A DNA stretch of 64,000 nucleotides from Streptomyces sp. NBC_01460 (GCF_036227405.1 NZ_CP109473.1:930001-994000), one strand, 5' to 3'. Shown: positions 7,845-17,046, counted from the stretch's first letter. Notes: generated from the sequence alone by a model not told the origin. Numbers and translations are program-made.

Positions 7845-9311
7845 TCAGAGGTCGTTGGGGCCGTCGACCTTGAGGAAGGGGACGCCGAGCAGGTCGGCCG
7901 CGGCCTTGAAGTCCTTGGCACGGTGACCGGTGCAGACGGTCCAGTGGTGGCCGATCCCGGTCGAGGACCAGGCATCGGTCCACTCCCCCGGGTCGAAGCC
8001 GAAGTCGACGCGCGAGGTGGTGTTCCCGATCTCCAGCAGCGGTCCGGGGACGACCTCGCCCTCGGAGACGATGAAGCTGAACGTGCCGTCCGCCTCCTGT
8101 CCGATCCCGAAGGCGGTGACAGGCCCGTGCTTCACGTCGAACTCCACGCTCACACCCCAGCCGCGCTTGCCGTGGTAGACGCCCAGGCCCCGGAGGAGCG
8201 GTTCCTCGGACGAGATGGCGAGGTGCGCCGGCCCGTCGTGGCCCATCTCCACCACTCCGTCGCGGAAGTTGAGGGCCTGGAGCTCGGTGAACGACCCGCC
8301 TGCGCCCAGGGTGTCGGCGATCAGCATGGCGAGGCTGGTACGGAGTTCGTACTCCCCGGCGACAGGGATCCCGCGCGCCGTCAGCAGAGAGGCACCCAGG
8401 ATCATGCCCGCGCCGAGCCGCTCGTGGATCTCGCCGTCGAGGCCGCGGTGGTAGTAGGCCAGGCTGTCGAGCTCGAACTCCTCCACCAGGCGGTCCAGTC
8501 CCACGGAGACGCGGGCCGCCCAGTCGAGGTCCTCCTCCTTCACGGAGGCGTCGAGTGTGAACACCTGGCGGACCAGTGCGACACGCTCGGCGGCCTCCTC
8601 GTCCGTCACCGCGGCAACCCTGACCCTCAGGTCGTCGAACTCCAGCACCTCCACGTGACCACCGAACTGGCTGGACACCAGGGTCATGTCCGTCGATACG
8701 TCCAGCATGCCGGGGTAGAGGTGGCCCATCAGACCGTGCCTCCCGTGACGCATCGCGCCGCGCACACCCGCCGCGGCGATCCACCTGCCGATCCGTGTCC
8801 ACGCGTTCTCGTCGTGCAGATGCCCCGAGACGGACCGGAAGGAGATCCCGCTGCGCCGGAAGACATTGGCGACCTCGGGCAGTGGGCACTGCCCGCAGTA
8901 GGCCAGCCACGCACCCGTGTCGGTGTTCGCGTGGTCCATCGCCTCGGTCGGCTGGAGGTCGATGACCAGGACGGGCGCGTGGGTGCGCTGAGCGATCGGC
9001 AGCACCATCGATGCCGTCAGATACGTCGTCAGGAACGTGACGACGATGTCGCAGTCGGCCTTGCGCAGTTCCTCTGCGGCCTTGGAGGCCTCCTGCGGGT
9101 CGGAGACGAAGCCGGCGTCGACCACCTCGCAGCCCATACCCTCGAACCGCCGCGTGACGAAGAGGGCCGACTCCCGCAGCCGGTCGAGGAGACCGGGGAA
9201 CTGCGGCCAGTACGCACCGAGCCCGCCGGACACCAGCCCCACCCGTGTGGGTCGTCGCCGGACAGGGACGAGGGATCCGTCGAGCGCTGCGGAGGAGACG
9301 TCGTCAGTCAT
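7845..9311 (-). CDS. L-fucose/L-arabinose isomerase family protein
   Basis: A 488-residue cytosolic protein. It starts with a Rossmann-like segment (TRVGLVSGGLGAYWPQFPGL) and contains CDIVVTFLTTYLTASMVLPI, LVSSQFGGHVEVLEF and TAFGIGQEADGTFSFI, typical of the fucose/arabinose isomerase fold. Family members convert aldoses to ketoses using Mn2+; several actinobacterial proteins are sugar-isomerase relatives without proven activity. ATG at 9311 was chosen because AAGGGGTG lies 7 nt upstream; a TTG directly before it is less likely. It is transcribed away from a DeoR-type repressor at 9525, which probably controls it. No kinase or transporter is adjacent, so the sugar is unknown. Confidence 0.75.
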   Translation of the reverse strand: MTDDVSSAALDGSLVPVRRRPTRVGLVSGGLGAYWPQFPGLLDRLRESALFVTRRFEGMGCEVVDAGFVSDPQEASKAAEELRKADCDIVVTFLTTYLTASMVLPIAQRTHAPVLVIDLQPTEAMDHANTDTGAWLAYCGQCPLPEVANVFRRSGISFRSVSGHLHDENAWTRIGRWIAAAGVRGAMRHGRHGLMGHLYPGMLDVSTDMTLVSSQFGGHVEVLEFDDLRVRVAAVTDEEAAERVALVRQVFTLDASVKEEDLDWAARVSVGLDRLVEEFELDSLAYYHRGLDGEIHERLGAGMILGASLLTARGIPVAGEYELRTSLAMLIADTLGAGGSFTELQALNFRDGVVEMGHDGPAHLAISSEEPLLRGLGVYHGKRGWGVSVEFDVKHGPVTAFGIGQEADGTFSFIVSEGEVVPGPLLEIGNTTSRVDFGFDPGEWTDAWSSTGIGHHWTVCTGHRAKDFKAAADLLGVPFLKVDGPNDL

Positions 9312-9379
9312 CAAGCACCCCTTCGTGGATGTTCCGATGCCGAGCGATTAAACAGCCCTCGCACACCTCCGACAAGGGG

Positions 9380-9393
9380 TTGAAACGTATCAA
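9380..9393. promoter_or_regulatory. candidate DeoR operator in the divergent promoter region
   Basis: TTGAAACGTATCAA has TTGA/TCAA arms around a 6-nt centre and lies between the divergent isomerase-family gene (starts 9311) and the DeoR regulator (starts 9525). Position and symmetry suit a shared operator. Confidence 0.4.
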
Positions 9394-9524
9394 TCTTCGA
9401 GGTGAGGGACGGTCGCGGGACCGGGGCGCACCCGGATTCCAAGGAGAACGGCACCTGACGACCACCACCGAGGAGGCGTGAAAGCGCCCCCAGGACACCA
9501 TGTTCGCCGTGGTAGAAACAGACC

Positions 9525-10286
9525 ATGTCAGAGGAGACCAGCGCCGAGGGGGACCACCGGAGGGCGTCGATCATGACAGCACTCCGGGAGGGGGTGCGCC
9601 GCGTCGATGATCTGGCATCGGCCTGCGGCGTCAGCACGATGACCATCCGGCGCGACCTCCAGGTCCTGGAGCAGCGGAACGAGATCCGCCGGGTGCGTGG
9701 CGGAGCCGTGCCCGTCGACGCCTGGACGTTCGACCACCGCCTGGGACGCTCGGCAGCGGCCAAGGACGCGATCGCCGCGAAGCTCCTGACCCTCGTGCCG
9801 GACAAGGGCGGCATCGGCTTCGACGGATCGACGACCGTCCACCGCCTCGCCCGGCGCCTGAAGGAGCAGCCGACGCTCGACCTGACGGCGGTGACCACCG
9901 GCTTCGAGACGTTCCACGAGCTCTCCAGGACCCCTGGATGCAGGGCCTACGCGACCGGTGGCACAGCGGATCCGCACACCGGAAGCCTGGTGGGCCCGCT
10001 GGCGGAGGTGACGCTCCGGCAGTTCGCCCTGCACACCTGCTTCCTGTCCGCGACCCATCTGGACGGATCCGTCGGATCGACCGAGTTCACCGCTGACGAG
10101 GCGGCGGTCAAACGCGTCCTGGCGGCCGTCTCCGAGCGGACCGTCCTGGCCGTCGACTCCTCGAAACTGGCGCGCCGTGCCGTAGCCACGTGTCTGTCAC
10201 TGGACGAGATGGACGTCCTGGTGACCGACCTGGACCCCGGGGACGATCGGCTCGAACCCTATCGAGGGCTGGTCGAGATCATCTGA
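9525..10286 (+). CDS. DeoR/GlpR-family transcriptional repressor
   Basis: A 253-residue regulator. The N-terminal winged helix reads RRVDDLASACGVSTMTIRRD followed by LQVLEQRNEIRRVRGGAVPV, the DeoR signature ending in the usual 'R.rGGA'. The C-terminal DeoRC sugar-phosphate-sensing domain contains IGFDGSTTVHRLARRL, CFLSATHLDGSVGSTEFTAD and TVLAVDSSKLARRA, with the expected D-S-S-K effector loop. It probably represses the divergent isomerase-family gene and responds to a phosphorylated sugar; both points are inferred from family and layout. No ribosome-binding site is clear before ATG 9525. It is convergent with the GH87 gene across a strong terminator. Confidence 0.9.
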   Translation: MSEETSAEGDHRRASIMTALREGVRRVDDLASACGVSTMTIRRDLQVLEQRNEIRRVRGGAVPVDAWTFDHRLGRSAAAKDAIAAKLLTLVPDKGGIGFDGSTTVHRLARRLKEQPTLDLTAVTTGFETFHELSRTPGCRAYATGGTADPHTGSLVGPLAEVTLRQFALHTCFLSATHLDGSVGSTEFTADEAAVKRVLAAVSERTVLAVDSSKLARRAVATCLSLDEMDVLVTDLDPGDDRLEPYRGLVEII

Positions 10287-10348
10287 CGCCCGGCCGGCCG
10301 GCCCGCTCGGACGGCGGCCGTGCCGGGCCAGGTGGTTCCGGCGTGGGT

Positions 10349-10389
10349 GAGGCTCCGGGGGCCAGGTCGTGCCCGGCCCCCGGAGCCTC
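10349..10389. terminator. bidirectional hairpin terminator
   Basis: A perfect 15-bp stem (10349-10363 with 10375-10389) and an 11-nt loop lie between the converging DeoR and GH87 genes. Confidence 0.7.
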
Positions 10390-10450
10390 CTCTCCTTCCG
10401 GTCGTTCGCGGTCCCCGTCCGCTTTCGGACGGTCGCCGCCTCGCCCCCGT

Positions 10451-13400
10451 CTACTTCCGGGCGGCCGCCGTTCCCGCGCTGCCGTTGATGACGAACTGTG
10501 ATCCGGGTTCGATGACGACGTCGCCCTCGGCCGAACCGGTGATGGTCACATCGGTCAGGGTCGCGCTGCCCCGTGCCCCACCGTGGGCCAGGATCCCCGA
10601 CCCGTTGACGGAGTCGGTGATGCGGACGTGCGAGATCTGCGCCCCGGGCACGGATCCGCCGCCCGACTTGAATTGGATCCCGTCGTAGGTGGAGTCGTGG
10701 ATGTCGGTGTCGCGGATCGTGACCCCCGGTATGTCCTGGCCCGCCGCGAACAGCGTGATCGCGCCGAACTCCTGGGCCTCGCCCCAGAACGCCCCTCCCG
10801 TGCGGTGGAGCGCGTTGTTGGCGATCAGCGTCTGCCCGGAGAAGGGCAGCGGGTCGTGGTCCGTCGCCAGCATGATGCCGGGGTAGTTCATCGTGTCGGA
10901 GATGATGTTGTTCTCGATGGTGTTCCCGTAACCCCCGTAGATCGCGATGCCGTTGGCCCTCCAGGGCAGCTGGATCGTGTTGTTGCGGAAGTGGTTGTCG
11001 TGACCGACGTCCACCGACGGGTTCTTCACGTACTTGCTCGACCACACGGCCAGCGAGTCGTCACCGGTGTTCCTGAACGAGGAGTTGAACACCGTCGAGT
11101 TACGCGTGCCGTTCGCGAAGTTGATGCCGTCGGCGTAGGTGTTGCGGATCCGCATGCCCGTGAACTCGACGCCGTCGCCGGGTCCCCAGAGGTCCGGGAT
11201 GTTGTCGTAGTCGCGGCCGACCCAGACACCCACGTTCGCGTGCTCCAGCCACACGTTGGTGATCTTGGTGTCATCGCCGAAACGCCCGTTCAGGCCCACT
11301 CCGCCCTCGGCGTTGCCGTCACCGCCCCGGATGGTGCCCGAGCCGAAGATCGCCAGGTCCGAGATCTTGGTGTTGTCGTCGATGTCGAAGCCGAAGTTCC
11401 CCTCGTGCGGGTGGTTGATGCCGCCCGCGTTCTGCGGCTGGGTGAGGGTGTGGAGCTGGGAGTGCCACATGCCCGCGCCACGGATCGTGACGTCCCTGAT
11501 GCCGACCTGGTTGAACTGGCCCCGGTTCAGGGGGTCGTCCGTCAGGATCTTCTGCTCCTGCCGCCACTGCCCCGGCGGGATCCACACGCAGCCGATGTCG
11601 CCGTTCTGGTCGGCCGTCACCGCCCGCTGGATGGCGTCGGTGTCGTCGATGCCGTCGTTCGGGACGGCTCCGTAGGTGGTGATCGACGTGCATCCGGCCG
11701 GCTGGGCGGCCGCCGGTGCCACCTGCTCCAGGTCCACCAGGTCGATGATGTAGAAGGAGGCCGAGTCACCGGCGTCGCGCTGGAGACGGAACTTCGTCCC
11801 GGCGGGGTAGGTCCGGCCGAGCAGGGCGTTGGACTCGTCGAACAGCCTGCGGGCGTCCGTCCCCGGCTGGTTGGTCAGGCCTTCCGGGCTGTCCGTGTCG
11901 CCGTAGAGCCAGCTGTGCTTGGAGGAGAGCGTCAGCTTCCGCACGAAGGTGTTGTCGGCGTACAGGCTGATCGTGGCCTCCGCCCCTCCGCCACCCGGTG
12001 CGTCGGGGACGGAATTGCGGACCACGATCGAGTTCGACGGGACGGTGGAGGTGACCTCGACGTACTCGCCCGTGGTGTTCAGCCTCACGGACTCGCGCCC
12101 CGACGACTCCGTGGCGAAGTTGGTGTGCCCGAAGGTGCGCTCCTTGTCGGACTTGAGCAACGCCCCCTTGTACGTGCCCTGTTCGGCCTCGTACTCGGTG
12201 TAGGGGACTGCGGCCCCGCGGCCGACCACGATGGCCCGCGAGTAGACGTTGTTGTTCTCGTTGGTCTCGGCGACGACACCGGTCGCGTCCGCGGTGGCGG
12301 TCAGGTTGGCCCCGCCGCTCTTCGCGGTCCAGCTCCCGCTGACCGGCACGGTGACGGTGGCCCCGGCCGGGATGGCGCCGGTCGCGCCGTTCAGGGTGGT
12401 GCTCTCCGCCAGGAGACGGGTCACGGTCGAGGAACTCACCGCCGTCGTACCGCGGTTGCGGACGGAGACGGTGAAGGTGACGGGTGCGCCCACGGCGGGG
12501 TTCGACGGGCTGGAGGTGATCCCGAGCACCTCCAGGTCGGGACCGGGGCTCTGGCCCACCACGAGCTTCGACGAGGCGGTGCGGCTGTTGTTGCTGTTGT
12601 CCTGCTCGACGACCGTGTCGGTCGGGTCGACCACCGCCGAGACGGTGTACGAGCCCATCGGACGCTTGCCGACGCCGACGGCCACCGTGGCCGAGGCCCC
12701 GGCGGCGAGGCCTCCCACCGGCGCGCTGCCTGCGACGACGCCCTCCACGCTGACGTCGACGGTCGTCGCGGCGGCGGCCGCCGTGCCCGTGTTGCGCACG
12801 GTGGCGTTCACGGTGACGTCGTCCTTCTCGGACGGCGAGGCCGGCGACCACGTCAGGTCCGTGACGGTCAGATCGGGGTTGGGGGCGGCGGTCCCGACGA
12901 CCTGGATCTCGGCGACCTGGGCACCGGGAGCGCCCGTGTTGGTGAAGAACGTGAGCCGGACGTCCGCGTACCGTCCGCTGACCGGGATGGTCACGGTGTT
13001 CTGGTTGCCGGAGGGGCTGAACACGTGGTCCGCCCGGTCCTTCAGCGAGGTGAAGCCGGTGGCGGACTGGGCCCGGCCGAGCACCTGGATGCTCTGGGTG
13101 CGGGTCCCCCACGCCTGGTCGGGGTTGAGTCTGACGACGACGGCCTCGATGTCGGCGTTCGCGCCGAGCTTCACCGTGAGGGTCGAGGGGTGGCCGTTCG
13201 ACTCCCAGTACGTACCGAGCTTGTCGTCATTGGCGTTGGCCGCCACATAGGTCTGCGCGACCGAGGAGGCCTCGATCGGCTTGTTCAGCGCCAGGTTGGA
13301 ACCGCTCGCGGGCGGCGGGCCGGTGTCCTCCTCGCCGTAGACCTCCACCTGGGAGAGCTGCGCGGCGTTCCAGCCGGTGTTGGCGGTCACCTGGACGCGG

Positions 13401-13840
13401 ACGTACCGCACCTGCTTCGCGGTGAAGCCGATCGTCACGGTGTTGCCCGCCGACGGGCTGAACGCCCGTGCGGCCGAACTCGACAGCGCGCTGAAAGTGC
13501 TCCCGTCGGTGCTGCCCTGGACGTCGAGCGTCTGGGTCCGCGCCTCCCACGTGGTGGGCAGCTTCAGTACCACCTGGTCGACGTCGAACCGGTTGCCGAG
13601 GTCGATCCGGACCCACTGCGGGAAGGTCCCGGGGCTCTCCCAGTACGTCTGCTGGCTGCCGTCGGTGACGTTCGACGCCGGGTAGGCACCGTGGGACCCG
13701 CTGGTCGTCGCCTGCTTGCCGAGGGCCAGGTCGGTGCGCTGGGCTGCCGCGGTCGCGGTGACCGGCAGGAGCCCGACGGTCATCAGCGCGGCTGTCACCG
13801 CGCCGGCGACGAACCGCCAGCCGAGTTTCTTCCATCTCAT
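10451..13840 (-). CDS. secreted GH87 alpha-1,3-glucanase (mutanase/mycodextranase type), multidomain
   Basis: A 1,129-residue exoenzyme. A signal peptide (MRWKKLGWRFVAGAVTAALM, cleavage near ATA-AAQ) is followed by two F5/8-type-C (discoidin) domains at about 35-165 and 178-315, and two CARDB-like domains at about 320-430 and 435-540. A CBM6/35-like module (YEAEQGTYKG, about 545-690) precedes a right-handed beta-helix catalytic domain from about 710. The helix holds ADGINF and NTGDDSLAVW: Asp904, Asp927 and Asp928, with the same 23-residue spacing as the three catalytic aspartates reported for GH87 Agl-KA-type alpha-1,3-glucanases. The likely substrate is fungal-wall alpha-1,3-glucan or mixed-linkage nigeran. 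The start is set by the signal peptide; open frame extends further upstream. Monocistronic. Confidence 0.85.
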   Translation of the reverse strand: MRWKKLGWRFVAGAVTAALMTVGLLPVTATAAAQRTDLALGKQATTSGSHGAYPASNVTDGSQQTYWESPGTFPQWVRIDLGNRFDVDQVVLKLPTTWEARTQTLDVQGSTDGSTFSALSSSAARAFSPSAGNTVTIGFTAKQVRYVRVQVTANTGWNAAQLSQVEVYGEEDTGPPPASGSNLALNKPIEASSVAQTYVAANANDDKLGTYWESNGHPSTLTVKLGANADIEAVVVRLNPDQAWGTRTQSIQVLGRAQSATGFTSLKDRADHVFSPSGNQNTVTIPVSGRYADVRLTFFTNTGAPGAQVAEIQVVGTAAPNPDLTVTDLTWSPASPSEKDDVTVNATVRNTGTAAAAATTVDVSVEGVVAGSAPVGGLAAGASATVAVGVGKRPMGSYTVSAVVDPTDTVVEQDNSNNSRTASSKLVVGQSPGPDLEVLGITSSPSNPAVGAPVTFTVSVRNRGTTAVSSSTVTRLLAESTTLNGATGAIPAGATVTVPVSGSWTAKSGGANLTATADATGVVAETNENNNVYSRAIVVGRGAAVPYTEYEAEQGTYKGALLKSDKERTFGHTNFATESSGRESVRLNTTGEYVEVTSTVPSNSIVVRNSVPDAPGGGGAEATISLYADNTFVRKLTLSSKHSWLYGDTDSPEGLTNQPGTDARRLFDESNALLGRTYPAGTKFRLQRDAGDSASFYIIDLVDLEQVAPAAAQPAGCTSITTYGAVPNDGIDDTDAIQRAVTADQNGDIGCVWIPPGQWRQEQKILTDDPLNRGQFNQVGIRDVTIRGAGMWHSQLHTLTQPQNAGGINHPHEGNFGFDIDDNTKISDLAIFGSGTIRGGDGNAEGGVGLNGRFGDDTKITNVWLEHANVGVWVGRDYDNIPDLWGPGDGVEFTGMRIRNTYADGINFANGTRNSTVFNSSFRNTGDDSLAVWSSKYVKNPSVDVGHDNHFRNNTIQLPWRANGIAIYGGYGNTIENNIISDTMNYPGIMLATDHDPLPFSGQTLIANNALHRTGGAFWGEAQEFGAITLFAAGQDIPGVTIRDTDIHDSTYDGIQFKSGGGSVPGAQISHVRITDSVNGSGILAHGGARGSATLTDVTITGSAEGDVVIEPGSQFVINGSAGTAAARK

Positions 13841-14444
13841 GCTGTCCTCTGTTCCGTGAGGCTGCGGGACCGGAAGGAGCACACCTGAGCGTCGCCTCCG
13901 GCGCGACGCCTCTACGGCGTCGGGCGGGCGGCGACGGCCGGGTGGCGGCTGCCGGTACACCGATGGGGGGACGATCCCGGACGCCGACAGGTGAGGGAGC
14001 AGGCCACCTGCCGGGAACTCGCGTGTATTGCCTAGGATTTTGAGTGATCCGGTCAATATTTTGCGGTGCTGGGGTGACAGGTTTCTAGCAGGTCACACAT
14101 TTGTCAACGGTCCTCACACGGGCACCACCCGCACACCCACCGTCCGCGCAGCTCAGCGGCCGCGAGAGGATCACCCCCTGCTGCGCGCTGATCCTGTTCG
14201 CCCGGGGGACCTGACCGGCCATGCCTTCGAGGACCGGAACCCAGCGCTCTCCGGCCCCTGATGCGCGGGGCCACGCTCCGGTCGGGGGGCTCGGTCACCG
14301 GACCCGAAAGCGCCTCCGACATCTGGACGTTGCGAGGACCGAGAGGGGCGGCCGAGCCCGCGCTTCGCGACAGAGCTTCCGGATCACCGCCCGAGGGCGA
14401 GAGAATGCGGATCCCATCCACTCGTGAGAACCCAGGAGGCCATC
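13841..14444. other. non-coding region upstream of the GH87 gene
   Basis: About 600 bp between the GH87 start and the small ORF at 14445. The segment 14028-14105 is markedly AT-richer than its surroundings and probably carries the GH87 promoter (TTGACC reads on the minus strand at 14051-14056). An inverted repeat GTGAC...GTCAC with a 13-nt centre (14074-14096) is a candidate operator. No credible gene was seen. Confidence 0.45.
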
Positions 14445-14633
14445 ATGAGCACCGCCGGCCCCCACCTCTGCCTCTGCGGTTGCGACGCCCAGATCGGCGC
14501 GGACAGCACCTTCGCGCCCGGACACGACAGTACGTACATGTGGCGGGTCCTCAAGGAGGACTTCGGTGAGGGCAAGGGTGTCAGCGAACGCTTCCTCGAC
14601 TGGTACCTGAAGAACCGCCCTCGGGCTTCATGA
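14445..14633 (+). CDS. small Cys-rich protein (62 aa), putative zinc-binding
   Basis: MSTAGPHLCLCGCDAQIGAD opens this protein, which continues with FAPGHDSTYMWRVLKEDFGE and ends in RFLDWYLKNRPRAS. The C-x-C-x-C...GHD pattern is seen in short uncharacterised bacterial and phage proteins and suggests a single zinc-binding knuckle, though no role is known. AGGAGG lies 5 nt before ATG 14445, a very good start; an in-frame start at 14424 lacks one. It stands alone in a decayed region next to a frameshifted ankyrin gene and an IS remnant. Confidence 0.6.
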   Translation: MSTAGPHLCLCGCDAQIGADSTFAPGHDSTYMWRVLKEDFGEGKGVSERFLDWYLKNRPRAS

Positions 14634-14887
14634 CCAGAGATTCTCGGCCCGCCGCGGCAACACTCCGCCGGCACCAGGATCCAGCAGAGGGCTGACCGCC
14701 TACGAGCCTTCAGCGGCGCCCGGGACTCGCAGGAGGCGGCGTCTTCATGCCACGGCCCGGAAATCGGGGGTGGGCAGCATGATGGGTTCACCTCGCCGCC
14801 CGCGTTCCGCGGGAGGTCGCCTTTCGGACTCCGGCGCTGTTGCCGGCGGCCCACTCGATTCCCGTCCGGTCCCGGTAGGGGGGTGCG

Positions 14888-15228
14888 GTGAGGGAGATGC
14901 CACGGACGCACCTGGCTGTCGAACAGGACCGGCTGGAGGAACTGCGCGACCTCTTGGCGGCAGGAGCCGACATCCACGAGGAGTCCAACGGATTCACCCT
15001 CCTGCACCGGGCCGTCGACGGAGAGATCGGCGGACACGTCCAGACCGGGGAGCCCCTCCATGTGGGTGCCACGTGCTTCCTGCTGTCCCAAGGCGCGGAT
15101 CCCACACGTCGTTCACACGGCGGCACCGGAGTGTCAGCCCATCATCCGGCCTTCGCAACAGGCATCGGCTTGCAGACGCTCTCTTCGGAGCCTGGCTCAC
15201 CCGCAGGGACACCAGAAGCGGTCTTTGA
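14888..15228 (+). pseudogene. ankyrin-repeat protein gene broken by a one-base deletion
   Basis: Reading from GTG 14888 gives an ankyrin-type protein: HLAVEQDRLEELRDLLAAGA, GFTLLHRAVDGE, LHVGATCFLLSQGADPTR. Around 15160-15170 the frame goes wrong. After GTGVSAHHPAFATG the expected continuation (HRLADALFGAWLTRRD, with the hydrophobic ankyrin helix) is found one base out of phase and ends at TGA 15226-15228, while the original frame runs on as unrelated residues to 15250. Loss of one base near GGCATCGG explains this. A cytoplasmic interaction protein of about 115 residues would be restored. GGGGGG lies 5 nt before the GTG. It is adjacent to a degenerate transposase. Confidence 0.65.
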
Positions 15229-15451
15229 AAGATGGAGCCTGGACGCCTGAGGCCGGGCAGGGCGGGCCGTCGTACATCACGGTGCAGAGGGCGGCGTGTC
15301 CCGTCTCGCCGGAAAGGGCGGGACACACCCGGAATCGCGCGGCTACGGCGACTACGTGTCACATCATTCCGCCGTGAGGACTCCAGCGAAGAGCAGTACA
15401 CCGCCTGAGAGGTCCTCACAGAAGCCGTTGATCATGTGACTGTCGGCTTGG

Positions 15452-16295
15452 ATGCTCGTTGAGGCATCCGTGGCAAAAAGAAACTCTCGGCCGTGGATCG
15501 TCTCGGATGAACTGTGGGTGCTCATCGAGCCGTTGTTGCCGGTCCCGGTGCCGAAGCTGGTGACAGGCAGGCCGCGAGTGCCCGACCGGCGGGCTCTGTG
15601 CGGGATCCTGTTCGTGCTGCACACCGGCATGCAGTGGGAGTGCCTACCCCAAGAGCTCGGCTTCGGGTCCGGCATGACGTGCTGGCGGCGCCTTGCGCGT
15701 GGAACGAGGCCAGGGTGTGGGACCGGCTCCATGCAGTCCTGCTGACGAAGCTGCGGTCGGCGAGGCAGCTGGACTGGTCCCGGGCGGTGATCGACTCCAC
15801 CCACGTCCGGGCCGCCCGACGCGGCCCGAAAGCGGACCCAGCCCGGTCGACCGAGCACGTCCGGGCAGCAAGCACCACATCCTTGTCGACGGGCAGGGCA
15901 TCCCACTCGCTGCGTCGCTGACCGGCGGAAAACGCAACGATGTGACGCAGCTGTTGCCTCTGCTTGCGAAGGTCCCGTCCGTAGCGGGCCTGCTCGGCAG
16001 ACCACGGCGCCGGCCGGACGTGCTGCTGGCCGACCGGGGCTACGACCATGACAAGTACCGCTGTCTCGTCTGGGCCCAGGGCATCAAACCGGTGATCGCC
16101 CGCCGCGGCGTCCCGCACGGCTCCGGCCTTGGCGTCGACCGCTGGGTCGTCGATCGCACCATCGCCTGGTTCCACGGCTTCCGGCGCCTACGCGTCCGCC
16201 GGGAAAGACGCGACGACATTCACGAAGCCTTCCTCGGCCTCGCCACCTGCCTCATCACCTACCGCCACGTCCAACGCCTCTGCCAGGGGCCTTGA
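15452..16295 (+). pseudogene. IS5-family transposase remnant with two frameshifts
   Basis: Three overlapping frames together make one IS5-type DDE transposase. Frame one gives VSDELWVLIEPLLPVPVPKL...GILFVLHTGMQWECLPQELG to about 15690. Frame two gives WNEARVWDRLHAVLL...DWSRAVIDSTHVRAARRGPK to about 15835. Frame three gives GPSPVDRARPGSKHHILVDG...VLLADRGYDHDKYRCLVW...RDDIHEAFLGLATCLI to 16293. The DDE acidic residues are recognisable (VIDSTHV, LADRGYD, E in DDIHEAF). Each junction corresponds to loss of a single base. Two separate shifts make programmed frameshifting unlikely; this is probably a dead copy. Clear terminal inverted repeats and target duplications were not found by eye. Confidence 0.8.
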
Positions 16296-16370
16296 TCCGC
16301 AATTCGATCGACAGTTCGGCGCATCTTCGGCAACGATGCGGTGCCGTCGAACCTTCACCGGGAGCCATCA

Positions 16371-16805
16371 GTGTCGTCCAGGACCGCAGACATCGACTTC
16401 ACCTTCGCCCACGAGCTCACGGTCCGCGCCGGCATCAGGGCGTTGACCGCCACAGGTTGGGCGCTGGAGGATCCGCTCTCGTTCATGGTGAATGACGACG
16501 ACGACCTATACGACTGGCGGACCACGACCCGCGACCACACGCAGGATGTCTTGGCCATCCTTGACGCACCCGAGCACGCGAACCACCACGTGGCCGTCTG
16601 CATCTACCACGGGAAGGCGAGCACAGGCGGTCAGCTCCTGTTCTTCCCTGGCCGCATGACCTGCAGCTTCATCCCGACCATCAACCGGCGGCGTCTACCT
16701 GACTCGGTCGAGTTCACCGACCTGAGCTGGTACATGCACACACTCGTGCCGCCCCTGCTGACGGTCGGGCTGAAGAGCTACGAAGCATGCGACATCGGTC
16801 ACTGA
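16371..16805 (+). CDS. hypothetical protein (144 aa)
   Basis: Not recognised. The protein begins VSSRTADIDFTFAHELTVRA and is soluble, acidic in the middle (NDDDDLYDW) and aromatic near the end (SVEFTDLSWYMHTLVPPLL). GTG 16371 is preceded by GGGAG at a 7-nt spacing; the open frame extends upstream to 16341 with a poorer start. It lies directly behind the transposase remnant, in DNA of somewhat lower GC than the rest of the window. Size and position would suit a toxin-system immunity protein or other small accessory protein, but nothing in the sequence proves it. Confidence 0.5.
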   Translation: MSSRTADIDFTFAHELTVRAGIRALTATGWALEDPLSFMVNDDDDLYDWRTTTRDHTQDVLAILDAPEHANHHVAVCIYHGKASTGGQLLFFPGRMTCSFIPTINRRRLPDSVEFTDLSWYMHTLVPPLLTVGLKSYEACDIGH

Positions 16806-16938
16806 AGCCGCCTGATTGATCAGCCCCCGATCCACGCAAAGCCTTTGTCAGGACCTCTAAGAGCATAAATATGCCGGCAGCCCCCGGCGCGAATCCTGCC
16901 ACCTCAGGGCGCCGAGAATCCTCTTGCCCGAATACTCC

Positions 16939-17046
16939 TCACTGGTTCCGGACGCGCCTCGAAAGATATGTTCGGGCGAAGATCAGAGCGAGTCCACCGA
17001 TCACGAGGAAAGACCCAGCGAATACCGTTTCGACGCCCAATTCCAT
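16939..17046 (-). CDS. possible single-pass membrane peptide (35 aa)
   Basis: MELGVETVFAGSFLVIGGLA then LIFARTYLSRRVRNQ: a short acidic N terminus, one clear 20-residue hydrophobic segment and a basic C-terminal tail, which predicts one membrane span with a positive inside tail. GAGG sits 4 nt before the ATG. The surrounding 16,806-17,128 stretch has no other gene and is lower in GC. The composition is unlikely by chance, but no family was recognised. Confidence 0.4.
   Translation of the reverse strand: MELGVETVFAGSFLVIGGLALIFARTYLSRRVRNQ

Noticed and set aside
10583..13888. Plus-strand open frame of about 1,100 codons opposite the GH87 gene
   Set aside because: Shadow of a well-supported coding sequence with signal peptide and catalytic motifs on the minus strand.
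15452..16295. Programmed frameshifting in the IS5 transposase
   Set aside because: IS5 members that frameshift use one slippery site; here two shifts are needed and no A6/A7-type slippery run was seen at either junction.
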